Of a DNA stretch of 28,033 bases, positions 19,394-27,374 are shown in pieces; within the stretch, counting starts at the first letter, position 1, and each line of letters opens with the position of its first letter. Origin of the DNA: a virus; IMG/VR virus record IMGVR_UViG_3300032523_000456, positions 1 to 28,033 of that record, one strand, 5' to 3'. Below the pieces are notes generated by a model that saw nothing but the letters and a program-made list of their open reading frames with translations, did no database searches and had not been told where the DNA came from. The translations under genes and the position numbers were made by a program.

Positions 19394-20016
19394 GCTATCT
19401 CATCACAAACCTGCCCGCGCAGCATGTCTGGGTCCGCAAAGAGTATCTGCGCGATCTTGAGGACGGACATGGCGAGTTTGTGAAGGGCATATGGGTTAGC
19501 GCCAAGAGCATACCCGGCAGGGCGCTGTATTTTGAGACGTACCTGCCAGCCTACGGGGCTATGTTCGACAAGCTGCCGTTGTCGGCCTTCGTGGCAGAGC
19601 CTAAAACACCTGACCGGGATTTGCCGCTGACCGACCTGCAATTCTGGAACTGCATGGATTATGGCGTGGTGTCTGTAATCAAACAGTTTACTGCCTCGAT
19701 GTCATACGAGGCTAGGCTGAAATCGGGCGGGTCCATGCGCGGCACATACGTCTGCACACTGGACAATTACCACGCCGCGCCAGACACCATCGACTACTCG
19801 ACTAGCGAGACGCCGTCAGAACACAAGTCCATGAACATTATCGAAATGGAGAACGGCCAGTTCTGCGCATACCCAAATAACCGGCTGCGGATCATAGACA
19901 CGTCGCTGTCACCCAAGACGCTGCTGGTGCCTGACTTCAAATGCTCGACCAAGTTCTTTGCCGTGGAAAATGAAACCACCGCGACTTACGGCGACAGCGA
20001 CGCCTACCACTACTGA
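19390..20016 (+). CDS. hypothetical protein
   Basis: 208 residues, ATGA overlap with the gene before. Not recognised. Mixed alpha/beta without membrane segments; notable segments are AQHVWVRKEYLRDLEDGHGE, IWVSAKSIPGRALYFETYLP and DRDLPLTDLQFWNCMDYGVV. AT content is a little higher than in the helicase region. Last gene of the transcript from 18379; a hairpin follows 10 bases after its stop. Confidence 0.6.
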   Translation: MSYLITNLPAQHVWVRKEYLRDLEDGHGEFVKGIWVSAKSIPGRALYFETYLPAYGAMFDKLPLSAFVAEPKTPDRDLPLTDLQFWNCMDYGVVSVIKQFTASMSYEARLKSGGSMRGTYVCTLDNYHAAPDTIDYSTSETPSEHKSMNIIEMENGQFCAYPNNRLRIIDTSLSPKTLLVPDFKCSTKFFAVENETTATYGDSDAYHY

Positions 20017-20026
20017 GGTGAAAAAC

Positions 20027-20055
20027 GGCCCCGCTGCCTGTCAGGGCGCGGGGCC
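20027..20055 (-). terminator. GC-rich hairpin with U-tract on the minus strand
   Basis: GGCCCCGC (20027-20034) pairs with GCGGGGCC (20048-20055) around a 13-base loop. On the plus strand it is followed by AGTTCGG, but on the minus strand by GTTTTTC, so it best fits a terminator for leftward transcripts coming from the virion-gene side; it may also end the 18379 transcript. Confidence 0.5.
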
Positions 20056-20130
20056 AGTTCGGCTGCAGGCTGCGGGTGGGGTATTCCCGCGTCAATAGGC
20101 TGGGCCCATTAACGCCGATTTTCAAGACGC

Positions 20131-20159
20131 TTGACCCCGGACCCTAGGTCCGCTATACT
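20131..20159 (+). promoter_or_regulatory. promoter with a perfect dyad in the spacer
   Basis: TTGACC (20131-20136), 17-base spacer, TATACT (20154-20159). The spacer is filled by CGGACC-CTA-GGTCCG (20138-20152), a perfect 6-bp inverted repeat. GCAACAA, a variant of the leader word, starts at 20162. A regulator bound to the dyad would sit exactly between -35 and -10. Confidence 0.65.
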
Positions 20160-20169
20160 CTGCAACAAG

Positions 20170-20186
20170 GTCGGCATCCCGCCGAC
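20170..20186 (+). promoter_or_regulatory. 5'-UTR stem-loop
   Basis: GTCGGC (20170-20175), loop ATCCC, GCCGAC (20181-20186), placed near the expected 5' end of the DUF932 transcript and 6 bases before the AGGAG ribosome-binding site. A 5' stem of this kind can stabilise mRNA. Confidence 0.5.
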
Positions 20187-20205
20187 ACAACAGGAGACCA
20201 GCAAC

Positions 20206-21093
20206 ATGACCTTCCAGAACCGCGACATCTACGCCAGCGCCCACGCCACGGCCCTGAGCGACATCGACCTGCATCGCCTCGCGCCGTCCATCTTCGCCAC
20301 CACGGCGCACTCCAGCCGCTCCAGCCGCTTCACGCCGCTGCCCACGATCGACGTGGTCAACGGTCTGCGCCACGCGGGCTTCTACCCCGTGGCGGCCAAG
20401 CAGTCCGGCGCGCGCACCGAAGACCGCAAGGACTTCACCAAGCACCTCGTGCGCTTCCGCCGCTTGGACCGCGCCAGCGACCTCGACCTCGGCCAGATCT
20501 TCGGCGAGATCGTCCTGAGCAACGCCAATGACGGCACGAGCAGCTACCAGCTCTACGGTGGCCTGTTTCGCCTCGTCTGCCTGAATGGTCTGGTCGCCGC
20601 CGACAGCGCGGTCCAGTCCGTCCGCATCGGCCACACCGGCAAGATCGTGGACCGCGTGATCGAGGGCTCCTACAGCGTGCAGGAGCAGACCAGCCGGGCG
20701 CTGGACGTCGCCCACCAGTGGAAGCAGATCACGCTGGACGCGCACGAGCAGCAGGCCTTGGCCGTGTCGGCCCACGCCCTGCGCTTTGGCGCTCCGGTGG
20801 AGGGCGAAGTCGCCGCCATCCAGCCGCAGCAGCTCCTGCACGCCCGCCGCTATGACGACCGCGCCAGCGACCTCTGGACCGTCTTCAACCGCGTGCAGGA
20901 GAATGCGGTCAAGGGCGATCTGCGGGGCCGCACGCAGGCTGGCTACGTGACCAACAAGCACGGCCGCGAAGTGTGGCGTCCGTCTCGCGCCGTCAGCACC
21001 CGCCAGATCAACGGCATCGGTCAGGACGTCAAACTGAACCGTGACCTGTGGGCTCTGGCCTCCGACGTGGCGGCCCAGAAGCTGGCCGCCTAA
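20206..21093 (+). CDS. DUF932 family protein
   Basis: 295 residues from ATG 20206 (RBS AGGAGACC). Family hallmarks: TPLPTIDVVNGLRHAGFYPV, LGQIFGEIVLSNANDGTSSY, GLFRLVCLNGLV, then DLWTVFNRVQENAVKGDLRG near the C-terminus. DUF932 proteins are common in phages and plasmids, often strongly expressed; the biochemical role is not established, though links to recombination have been proposed. The gene has its own promoter with a dyad and a 5' stem-loop, and a hairpin after it, as expected for a single, highly and separately controlled gene. Confidence 0.82.
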   Translation: MTFQNRDIYASAHATALSDIDLHRLAPSIFATTAHSSRSSRFTPLPTIDVVNGLRHAGFYPVAAKQSGARTEDRKDFTKHLVRFRRLDRASDLDLGQIFGEIVLSNANDGTSSYQLYGGLFRLVCLNGLVAADSAVQSVRIGHTGKIVDRVIEGSYSVQEQTSRALDVAHQWKQITLDAHEQQALAVSAHALRFGAPVEGEVAAIQPQQLLHARRYDDRASDLWTVFNRVQENAVKGDLRGRTQAGYVTNKHGREVWRPSRAVSTRQINGIGQDVKLNRDLWALASDVAAQKLAA

Positions 21094-21100
21094 TCCCACC

Positions 21101-21126
21101 GGGCGCTGGTCGAGAGATCAGCGCCC
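21101..21126 (+). terminator. hairpin after the DUF932 gene
   Basis: GGGCGCTG (21101-21108) and CAGCGCCC (21119-21126), 8 perfect pairs with a 10-base loop, followed by ACCTTCTTC. The T content is modest, so it may be a leaky terminator that lowers expression of the genes downstream. Confidence 0.5.
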
Positions 21127-21148
21127 ACCTTCTTCAGGAGAAAGCATC

Positions 21149-21340
21149 ATGCACTACACCACGGTGAACACGTCTGGGGAGAACGTCGGGCCGCCCACCT
21201 CTGTGTTCAAGCACGCACGGGAGCGGGCCGACAAGCTCCGCGAGGAGAGCTTGGAGCACGGCAAGGATGACCACTACGGCGTTCTCGAAGTCCGCTTCGT
21301 CTACACGACGGCGGCGGGGGAGGTGGCGGCAGAGGCATGA
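21149..21340 (+). CDS. 63-residue hypothetical protein
   Basis: Start ATG 21149 behind CAGGAGAAAG. MHYTTVNTSGENVGPPTSVF followed by KHARERADKLREESL and YGVLEVRFVYTTA. Short helix then a beta hairpin. Not recognised. The frame is open further upstream but that part lies in the DUF932 gene and the hairpin. Its stop overlaps the next ATG (ATGA). Confidence 0.58.
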   Translation: MHYTTVNTSGENVGPPTSVFKHARERADKLREESLEHGKDDHYGVLEVRFVYTTAAGEVAAEA

Positions 21341-21552
21341 AAAACCCACCCGGCGGAGCTGACCTCCGCGCTGTGCGCGAGGCCTTGGGCATGACGCCCA
21401 AGGCTTTGGGCATTGCGCTGTACCTGAGCGACAGCGACCCAGCGCGCCACATCAGGCGTCTGGAAAACGAAGTGAAGAAGCCCAGCGGCCCGCTGATCAG
21501 GGCGATGGAGGCGGTGGCCAAGGATGCTGGCGTCGCCGTACCGTGGAGGTAA
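21337..21552 (+). CDS. XRE-like helix-turn-helix protein
   Basis: 71 residues from the ATGA overlap. LRAVREALGMTPKALGIALY, then DSDPARHIRRLENEVKKPSG and LIRAMEAVAKDAG, is a compact lambda-repressor-like HTH: the first helix pair is REALGMTPKALGIAL and the recognition helix is near ARHIRRLE. Likely a small DNA-binding regulator. Together with the HTH proteins at 4133 and 6367 this gives three candidate binders for the dyads at 1445, 1656 and 20138. Confidence 0.62.
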   Translation: MKNPPGGADLRAVREALGMTPKALGIALYLSDSDPARHIRRLENEVKKPSGPLIRAMEAVAKDAGVAVPWR

Positions 21553-21554
21553 GA

Positions 21555-21752
21555 ATGGTTAGAAAGCTAACGGACCAAGGAACAGGATACCACGAGCCGC
21601 CTTACACTGCGGCGGAGGAGGCGGACCTATACCGTCGCATGGGTGGCGTCGTGGCGTTTACCCGCCCCGATCCGAAGAAGGTTGCCCCAGCAAAGCCCGA
21701 CCACCCAGAAGCGCAGCAGCAACAGCCGGAAGCACCTCGCCGCGCTCCTTAG
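21555..21752 (+). CDS. small hypothetical protein overlapping the opposite-strand virion gene
   Basis: 65 residues from ATG 21555 with GGAGG 7 bases upstream; GTG 21543 is less likely. YTAAEEADLYRRMGGVVAFT is a motif known from small phage proteins of unknown function; the remainder is Pro/Lys/Gln-rich and probably disordered. Its last 95 bases overlap the 3' end of the minus-strand gene 21658-23502, tail to tail. The conserved motif lies mainly before the overlap, so the tail could be a by-product. Confidence 0.62.
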   Translation: MVRKLTDQGTGYHEPPYTAAEEADLYRRMGGVVAFTRPDPKKVAPAKPDHPEAQQQQPEAPRRAP

Positions 21753-23502
21753 CGATGCGCAGAGCTTCTATACCACCCTCCGCGAGTATGCGCCGTGCGC
21801 GCTGTATATCCTCGCGGAGGGGCTGGCCGGTCTTTGCCGCCAACTCCGCGTCGCGCTCCATGTTGCCCTTGGCCTTGGCACGCACAGCCAAACTGTTTTG
21901 CAAATTGTTGCGAGCACGTTTGGGCAGAGCGTCAAACACACTCAACATCTCTTGAGTGACTTCGCCCGAGCCGGGACGTGTGCCCACCTCAAACATGGGC
22001 GCGTAGCCCGTGTCGAGACGCATGCGTCTCGGTTCAACACCCAGTATATCCTTGAGGTCCGCGCCGAAGCTGGCCTTTAGGGCCTTGCCCGTTTGCTTTC
22101 CGCCCGGCGCGTCATCCGCAAAGCTGGTCAGCGAAACACCTTGGCCGCTGTCTATGATATCCCCCAGACCGTGCTTCTCACCCAAAACCTTCAACGCGCC
22201 GATAGTGCTGGGCTCAAGAGGCCCCTCGCCGGGCACGAACACAGAACCCATGTTGCCCGCCTTGGCGTTGAAGATAGGCTTGTGCCATGCGCCCGCGCCT
22301 TGAGCATCGACGTAGGCGCGCACACTTTCTGCGGCGGTGAGACCTTGGCGCGAGGCGTCGTCCACGCCCGTGCCGCCAGCCTTCACACCCACGAGCGGGC
22401 GTCCTACTTTGGCGCGGTTGACTTCCAGTGCGCCCCCCGGAGGGGTGTATATGCCTGTCGCGTCCAGTGTAGGGCGCTGATAAAAGCCGAGCGCGTCGTA
22501 GATGCTGTCGCGCCCGTCTACCGTCCAAGAAGAGCGGGGGTCTTCGGCATAGGCTCGGCGCACAGCCAGATCGCTGTTCACAAGATCCGGCAGGTGCCCC
22601 GTCATGATGCCCGGCGTCTGCTCGTGTGTGGCGAAGGCGGTGTATTTGTTGGCGTAGTCCGGGTAGGTCTTGGACGCTAGGGCGATGCCCTCTTCGTCGC
22701 TCAAGCCACGGGACTTAGCGAGGCCGCGTCCTTTGCCAGCAACCCACGGCGCGGCCTGCACCTCGTGCGCCTGCCAGTCGTCGCGCCCAGCCAGTTTGTT
22801 TCTATTGGCGCGATCCGTGGCGAGCACAGTTTCGTAGTCGAGGAAGCGGTGCTCCTGCGGGCTGAGAGCGCGCGAGAACAACGAGCCGTCAGTGTTCTTG
22901 AAACCGAAACCACGCGCGTGCCAGATGTCGTTCGTGCCTGTGGTGCCGTGTTCTACGGTTGGGTCGAGATGCTGTCCGTATACGCCCGTCTTCTTCCCGA
23001 GGGGTATGTCCACACCGAGATCCCGCGCGTCGTTGTACGTGCGCGCCTGCGCCCCGGTGCGCACTTTATCGAGAGGCATACCCATCTCGTATGCGTTGTG
23101 CCCCTGCAGAGCAAAGTTCAGGTTGGTATCCGGGTTGGCCTGCGCAGACCACAGCGCCTCTTCACGAGCCAGAAGTCTCTGGCGCTTGGGGTCGGGACCG
23201 GCCCACTCCTTATTAGTGGCGCGTGCGCGCGTGTACCAATCACCGCCGGGTGCGCCTGCGGCGACATCTCTGTCGAAGTTCCTGCGCATGACGGTTAGTT
23301 GCGGCTTGGACGTCATGCCGCGAGGTGCGCCGATGATCTGGCCAGAAGTATCCTGCGAGATGTGCGGTTGCTTGCGGGCGATCTTTACGGCGAGGTCAGG
23401 CGTTACGTCGCGAAGATCCGGCGTGTTGATGATGCCGCGAAGTTTCTTCTTGACGGCCTTGTTTACCGCATCGCCCAGAAAAGGGATTTTTGATTTAGCC
23501 AC
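21658..23502 (-). CDS. large putative virion or ejection protein
   Basis: 614 residues from GTG 23502, with CCGGAG upstream and 3 bases between it and the preceding stop. No membrane segment except a hydrophobic C-terminal patch (VLPAVAAALLGGRALLG). The body is a mix of polar loops and short helices, with Tyr/Asp/Gly-rich segments (ALQGHNAYEMGMPLDKV, YTPPGGALEV). Not recognised by family. As the last gene of the leftward cluster of large, Ala-rich proteins, it is probably an internal virion or DNA-ejection protein (inference from context). Confidence 0.62.
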   Translation of the reverse strand: MAKSKIPFLGDAVNKAVKKKLRGIINTPDLRDVTPDLAVKIARKQPHISQDTSGQIIGAPRGMTSKPQLTVMRRNFDRDVAAGAPGGDWYTRARATNKEWAGPDPKRQRLLAREEALWSAQANPDTNLNFALQGHNAYEMGMPLDKVRTGAQARTYNDARDLGVDIPLGKKTGVYGQHLDPTVEHGTTGTNDIWHARGFGFKNTDGSLFSRALSPQEHRFLDYETVLATDRANRNKLAGRDDWQAHEVQAAPWVAGKGRGLAKSRGLSDEEGIALASKTYPDYANKYTAFATHEQTPGIMTGHLPDLVNSDLAVRRAYAEDPRSSWTVDGRDSIYDALGFYQRPTLDATGIYTPPGGALEVNRAKVGRPLVGVKAGGTGVDDASRQGLTAAESVRAYVDAQGAGAWHKPIFNAKAGNMGSVFVPGEGPLEPSTIGALKVLGEKHGLGDIIDSGQGVSLTSFADDAPGGKQTGKALKASFGADLKDILGVEPRRMRLDTGYAPMFEVGTRPGSGEVTQEMLSVFDALPKRARNNLQNSLAVRAKAKGNMERDAELAAKTGQPLREDIQRARRILAEGGIEALRIAKERGEVLPAVAAALLGGRALLGQPSSDRGG

Positions 23503-23505
23503 AAG

Positions 23506-24066
23506 CTATACTCCGGCATATCTATTCAAGAGATCGTACAGCTCGCGCTCGGCGGGCTTATCTTTGAAGGCCTTCGCCTTGCGCGCGGCCTTGAAAGCCT
23601 TCTGCCCTGCGAGTGCCCCGCCACCCAGCACAGGGCCGAGGATCGCATTGCCGATCGCCCCTGCAGCGACATCCAGCCCCACGTCTTCAGGGGCGACGTT
23701 GCTCCCATAGCCCTCCGCAGCGCCCGTAGCGGCGTTCGCGGCGAGGCTGCTGAGTGCGCCTGCCGCTATCCGACCCTTCGCCCCCATGCCTGCACGCGCG
23801 GCCATAGCCGCACCGCGACTGCCTGTCAGCACGGGGCCGAGGACTGGTACGAAGTATGGCGCGATGCTGCCAGCCATGCTCAGGCCGCCAGCTTCGTACG
23901 GGTTGGCTTCTTCATACGCGCCGTAGTTCTTGCGGATGCTGTCTCGCGCAGAGCGGTACTCAGGGCCGCTGATGCGCCCGCTGCGCAGTGCCGCCTCCAG
24001 CTCATCGGCAAAGCCCAAGAGGGCTCCGCCAGACACGGCACGAAGGCGGTTTCCATAATCAGCCAT
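23506..24066 (-). CDS. Gly/Ala-rich hydrophobic virion protein, candidate membrane-pore component
   Basis: 186 residues. The N-terminus (SGGALLGFADELEAALRSGR, then YRSARDSIRKNYGAYEEANP) is a pattern seen in phage internal proteins. It is followed by several hydrophobic Gly/Ala stretches (SMAGSIAPYFVPVLGPVL, GRIAAGALSSLAANAATGAA, GAIGNAILGPVLGGGAL) able to insert in membranes, and a basic tail. Such composition fits an ejection protein forming a channel through the cell envelope. Lies between the DUF5872-like gene and the 614-residue gene. Confidence 0.62.
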   Translation of the reverse strand: MADYGNRLRAVSGGALLGFADELEAALRSGRISGPEYRSARDSIRKNYGAYEEANPYEAGGLSMAGSIAPYFVPVLGPVLTGSRGAAMAARAGMGAKGRIAAGALSSLAANAATGAAEGYGSNVAPEDVGLDVAAGAIGNAILGPVLGGGALAGQKAFKAARKAKAFKDKPAERELYDLLNRYAGV

Positions 24067-24073
24067 ACTGCTA

Positions 24074-24334
24074 TCAGTCCCCGTTTCTCTTCACCGCAAA
24101 GCGCGGCTTGGGCTGCGGCACGAACTGCTTGCCCTCGGCTGTGCCCTTGCGCTTGGCGCGCGTCGTGGCGGCGTACTCCTTGACAGACATGGACTGGATC
24201 TTGGCCTTGGGCAGGTATCTCTCGCCGGTGGCCTCTGGCCCCTGCGTCGATGGCTTGCCGGACTTGGTGCCCCAGTCCTCACCGGTCCACTTGGTCAGGG
24301 ACTGCTGCGATGGTTTTTTAGTCACGATACCCAC
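24074..24334 (-). CDS. DUF5872-like phage protein
   Basis: 86 residues from a GTG at 24334 (a second GTG at 24325 is possible). SQQSLTKWTGEDWGTKSGKP, TGERYLPKAKIQSMSVKEYA, then TTRAKRKGTAEGKQFVPQ. I recognise this K-W-x-x-x-x-W-x-T-K-S-G-K ... GERYLP ... K-R-K-G-x-x-x-G-K-Q-F pattern from marine phages, where it occurs alone or joined to the module encoded by the next gene. Strongly basic, presumably nucleic-acid-associated. It overlaps the upstream gene's 3' end by 17 bases. Confidence 0.7.
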   Translation of the reverse strand: MGIVTKKPSQQSLTKWTGEDWGTKSGKPSTQGPEATGERYLPKAKIQSMSVKEYAATTRAKRKGTAEGKQFVPQPKPRFAVKRNGD

Positions 24335-24506
24335 CGCCCTTTTCCTTGTAGCGGACTGCCAGCATCTGCGCCTTTCGCGCGGACCACTGTCCGGGGTTGC
24401 CGCCCTTGTCGCCCGCCTTTATAACCTCGAACAGCGACTTGCGCATGCCCGGCTTGGTGTAGTTGCCAGCCTCGTTGACCGTGGACTTTTTCACAGCGTA
24501 GGACAT
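24318..24506 (-). CDS. small basic phage protein (DUF6321-like module)
   Basis: 62 residues from ATG 24506; this ATG overlaps the upstream TGA (TGATG). A GTG three bases earlier is also in frame. MSYAVKKSTVNEAGNYTKPG, MRKSLFEVIKAGDKGGNPGQ, WSARKAQMLAVRYKEKGGGY is a conserved basic module of marine phages that is often fused to the DUF5872-like module encoded next. Here the two are separate, overlapping genes. Family name from memory; function unknown. Confidence 0.68.
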   Translation of the reverse strand: MSYAVKKSTVNEAGNYTKPGMRKSLFEVIKAGDKGGNPGQWSARKAQMLAVRYKEKGGGYRD

Positions 24507-26590
24507 CACTGCAGCCCCGGACTGGAGATGTAGGTAGGCTCGGCAGGCAAAGCGATGTCAGGAATGTCTACTTCTTCTTGTGGGAGAGGCGCGGGTCCGG
24601 CAGCGGCTAGAGCGTCTTCGGTAAGTGTCGAGGGGTCCAGCAACGTCGGAGAGGTCGCATCGCCTCTGCTGTAGTCGATCTGCGGCTGCGGGTTGGACAC
24701 CGCCTCGCTGACCTTGTCGATGTACGGAGCCAGCCCCGGCTCGCGCGCGGCCAGAGACCTGAGATTGGTCAGTACGCGCTGGCGTTGCGCGGCGCTCGCC
24801 GCAGTGCGCGGCGCGTTGGCGAGTATCCGTGCAAAGCCGGGGGATGCGAGCAGAGCGCCGCCGCCGACATTTAACGCGAGCGCGGCGAGCGTGGGGGCTA
24901 CACCAAGGAACGTCCCTGAAAGGGCAGCAACACCCGCATCGCGAAGGCCCTGCCCATAGTTCACTGCGCGACCAGTGCCGGACGTGTTGGCATAAGACGC
25001 CGTGAGTTTCTTGGCCTCTGCTATACGCGCCAGATCATCTAGCTCCTGCGCCACACGCGGGTTGTTGTTGAACAACGCGCGCCTGCCCTCGACAGACATC
25101 TTAGACCAGTTAGTGAGGAAGGTGGACGTGTTGAACGCATCTTGGGCGGCGTTCTGCTGCCCGGCGGGGGCTGCGCCCAGACGGTTTATGATGGTAGCAC
25201 GGGCATTGTTGGCGTCGGCGGCGGGCATGCTGGACAAGACACGACGCAAGCGGTTCACGCCGCCTTTCTTGGAGGCAGACATAGCCACGATGCCATCCAG
25301 CGCGTCCTCGCCAGACTTCCCGGCCCCCAGAATAGGTTCGAGGACGTTGTCTATAGTCTCCACACGATCACGCCAGAAAGTGTTAGCTCGGCGATAAAGT
25401 TGGGCGGCGCGCATGCGTCCGGCTGCGGTCAGGCTGATGTCTACGTCTTCCGCGCCTCTTCTCGCCACGTCTCCCATTATTCTACTTACGGGGGTTCCTC
25501 GCAGAGCGTCGGTGCGACCTGATGTTTTAGCGTCGCTGAGTATTTGTTGCATACCCTCAAAGTTCAGGCCGCCTTGGCGCGTCAGACGATCTCTGTAAGA
25601 CTGAAGCTCATCTATTTCCGGGTAGGCCCGTCCGGGAACACGGCTCTGAGACAGACGGTAGATTTCGCTGTCGATATAATTCACCGCCCGCGACGGGTCT
25701 ATCTGGACGTTTCCTGCCTCCGCTTGTGCTTGGCGGTACATTCTGCCGCCTTGTTCTGACGTGCGCGTTGAGAAAGTTCGGGCACCTCTTTGGAGCGCCT
25801 CGCCTGCGTCCGCCGGGGACATGACGTTCCCTTGCCGTCCAGCCACGGCGCGCGCTGCCTCCGACATCTGTGCATTGGCGCGCGTGGCTGCGCTGTCCAC
25901 AAAGGCTCCGCCAACGGCGGTCTGACGCGAGCCCGCCGTAAGTCCGCGCGTCATCGGGCCACCAACATCCGCCGGAAGCAGATCAACATTGTGTCTGTAT
26001 GCCAGCGCCTGAAGCTCCGCACGTCTTATCTGTTCGGCGCGCGCGGCGGCGGCGCGTCTATCCAGCGCCGGGCCTACCACGGGTATGCGCGAGGTCAGCG
26101 ATAGTCCACTAGCCGGAATGCGAAACAAACCAGCAGGGTTCGTGCCCGCCATCCGCGACACGATCTCTACGGGTTCAAAGGCCTTGTCGGCGATGGACGA
26201 TGGCGAGCTTTGCGACAAGCCGCTGTTATAGATGGCCTGTCCCGTGGCGCGCTTTAAACCGCCGTAAAGCCCCTCGCCGATTTCCAGACCGGCACGAAGA
26301 GATGATGCGGGCAGATCAAAAAATCCACCAGCCACCTTGCCACGGTTCTCTGGGTTGAGCCCCAGAACGCGATCACCGCCGCGCCCCTCGTCCCACCCTT
26401 CGCTGAAGGCGGCGAGAACAGGTTTCTTGAACGCATCGACAGGAGAAATATCTATAGGACGCGGGCCGAACTCTTTCGGAAACGGAACTTGCGGCGGCCT
26501 GCCGCTTTCAACCAACGACGGCACAACCACGGCAGTGTCCGGGTCGAACTTCTTTTTTACAAGTTTTGCGCTTGCTGGGTCAAAAGCCAT
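24506..26590 (-). CDS. large putative internal virion / DNA-ejection protein
   Basis: 694 residues. I start at ATG 26590 (MAFDPASAK), preceded by GGAGG and overlapping the previous TGA (TGATG); an ATG 18 bases earlier lies upstream of the ribosome-binding site. Long helical, Ala/Arg/Gln-rich body (residues ~150-540), then a hydrophobic stretch near 555-590 (VAALSGTFLGVAPTLAALAL, NVGGGALLASPGF), then a Pro/acidic tail. This is the profile of podovirus-like internal core proteins. No lysozyme or transglycosylase motif seen. Adjacent to other virion-type genes. Confidence 0.62.
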   Translation of the reverse strand: MAFDPASAKLVKKKFDPDTAVVVPSLVESGRPPQVPFPKEFGPRPIDISPVDAFKKPVLAAFSEGWDEGRGGDRVLGLNPENRGKVAGGFFDLPASSLRAGLEIGEGLYGGLKRATGQAIYNSGLSQSSPSSIADKAFEPVEIVSRMAGTNPAGLFRIPASGLSLTSRIPVVGPALDRRAAAARAEQIRRAELQALAYRHNVDLLPADVGGPMTRGLTAGSRQTAVGGAFVDSAATRANAQMSEAARAVAGRQGNVMSPADAGEALQRGARTFSTRTSEQGGRMYRQAQAEAGNVQIDPSRAVNYIDSEIYRLSQSRVPGRAYPEIDELQSYRDRLTRQGGLNFEGMQQILSDAKTSGRTDALRGTPVSRIMGDVARRGAEDVDISLTAAGRMRAAQLYRRANTFWRDRVETIDNVLEPILGAGKSGEDALDGIVAMSASKKGGVNRLRRVLSSMPAADANNARATIINRLGAAPAGQQNAAQDAFNTSTFLTNWSKMSVEGRRALFNNNPRVAQELDDLARIAEAKKLTASYANTSGTGRAVNYGQGLRDAGVAALSGTFLGVAPTLAALALNVGGGALLASPGFARILANAPRTAASAAQRQRVLTNLRSLAAREPGLAPYIDKVSEAVSNPQPQIDYSRGDATSPTLLDPSTLTEDALAAAGPAPLPQEEVDIPDIALPAEPTYISSPGLQ

Positions 26591-27372
26591 CAGGGCACCT
26601 CCACCCATTTGCCTTTTTTAAACACTGCGGTAACGCCGTTTGCGTCTTTAGCCACGTCCCCTTCTTTGAAAGTCGAAGGGCGAAGACGACCTTCTTTCAA
26701 AGAACGTCTGCGTTCCGCTTCTTGGTTGAGAAGGTACTTGTTGGCCAGCCGTATCTTTTCGTCCTGAAACCTTCTGGCGTTCGCGGCAAAAGCCTGCGGA
26801 GACTGGTCCCAGTTCAAGTTTACCTGAGAGGCACCCGCCATCTTCTGCTCTTGCTGACCGATCTGTGGGTCCGGACGCAGAGCTGCGCGGCCCGTCATCG
26901 CGGCTTGTTTTTGCAAGAAGTCTACGTCAGAAACTAAGTTGGCGGCTTGTGAGCCTCCGAAGAGAAGACGGGGCCACCCGGCTTCAGGACTTTCCGACGC
27001 CGGATCGTTATGCCCAACCATTCCGTATTTAAGGTTCATTCTGCGGCCAATGATGCCGTCAAACGTGGGGTTGTTAAGAACGCGTTCCGTAGTAGTTATG
27101 ATTTTTTTGGCTGTCTCTACTTCTTTTTCAGCCGCCTGCTTTTGTTTTATGCGCACTTCTTCTGCTTTGTAAGCAGCTAGGTCGCCTGCGGCTTGGGCTT
27201 GGCGTGATCTGCCTTCGGCTTCCTTTCTCACAAACGGTAGCTTGCGCTCGCCCGTAGCTGCAGACACGTTGCTCTGCCGCGTGCCCGCCTCCGTGCGAGG
27301 TACGGTGACATCGGCCGTGGGTCCGAAGCCTGACTGCCCACTCTTAGGGAACGGCGGTAAAACTCCGGCCAT
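26590..27372 (-). CDS. putative virion-associated protein
   Basis: 260 residues from ATG 27372 (AGGAG 7 bases upstream). Helical middle with a probable coiled coil (AYKAEEVRIKQKQAAEKEVE), then FLQKQAAMTGRAALRPDPQI and NLNWDQSPQAFAANARRF, and a small C-terminal strand pair (GDVAKDANGVTAVFKKGKWV) that resembles the end of phage structural or ejection proteins. Not recognised by family. Its stop overlaps the following gene (TGATG). Confidence 0.6.
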   Translation of the reverse strand: MAGVLPPFPKSGQSGFGPTADVTVPRTEAGTRQSNVSAATGERKLPFVRKEAEGRSRQAQAAGDLAAYKAEEVRIKQKQAAEKEVETAKKIITTTERVLNNPTFDGIIGRRMNLKYGMVGHNDPASESPEAGWPRLLFGGSQAANLVSDVDFLQKQAAMTGRAALRPDPQIGQQEQKMAGASQVNLNWDQSPQAFAANARRFQDEKIRLANKYLLNQEAERRRSLKEGRLRPSTFKEGDVAKDANGVTAVFKKGKWVEVP

Positions 27373-27374
27373 TG

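Noticed and set aside
22093-23710. Long plus-strand open frames opposite the 614-residue virion gene
   Set aside because: No motifs or operon structure; the minus-strand gene has proper start, Shine-Dalgarno and coupling to its neighbour.
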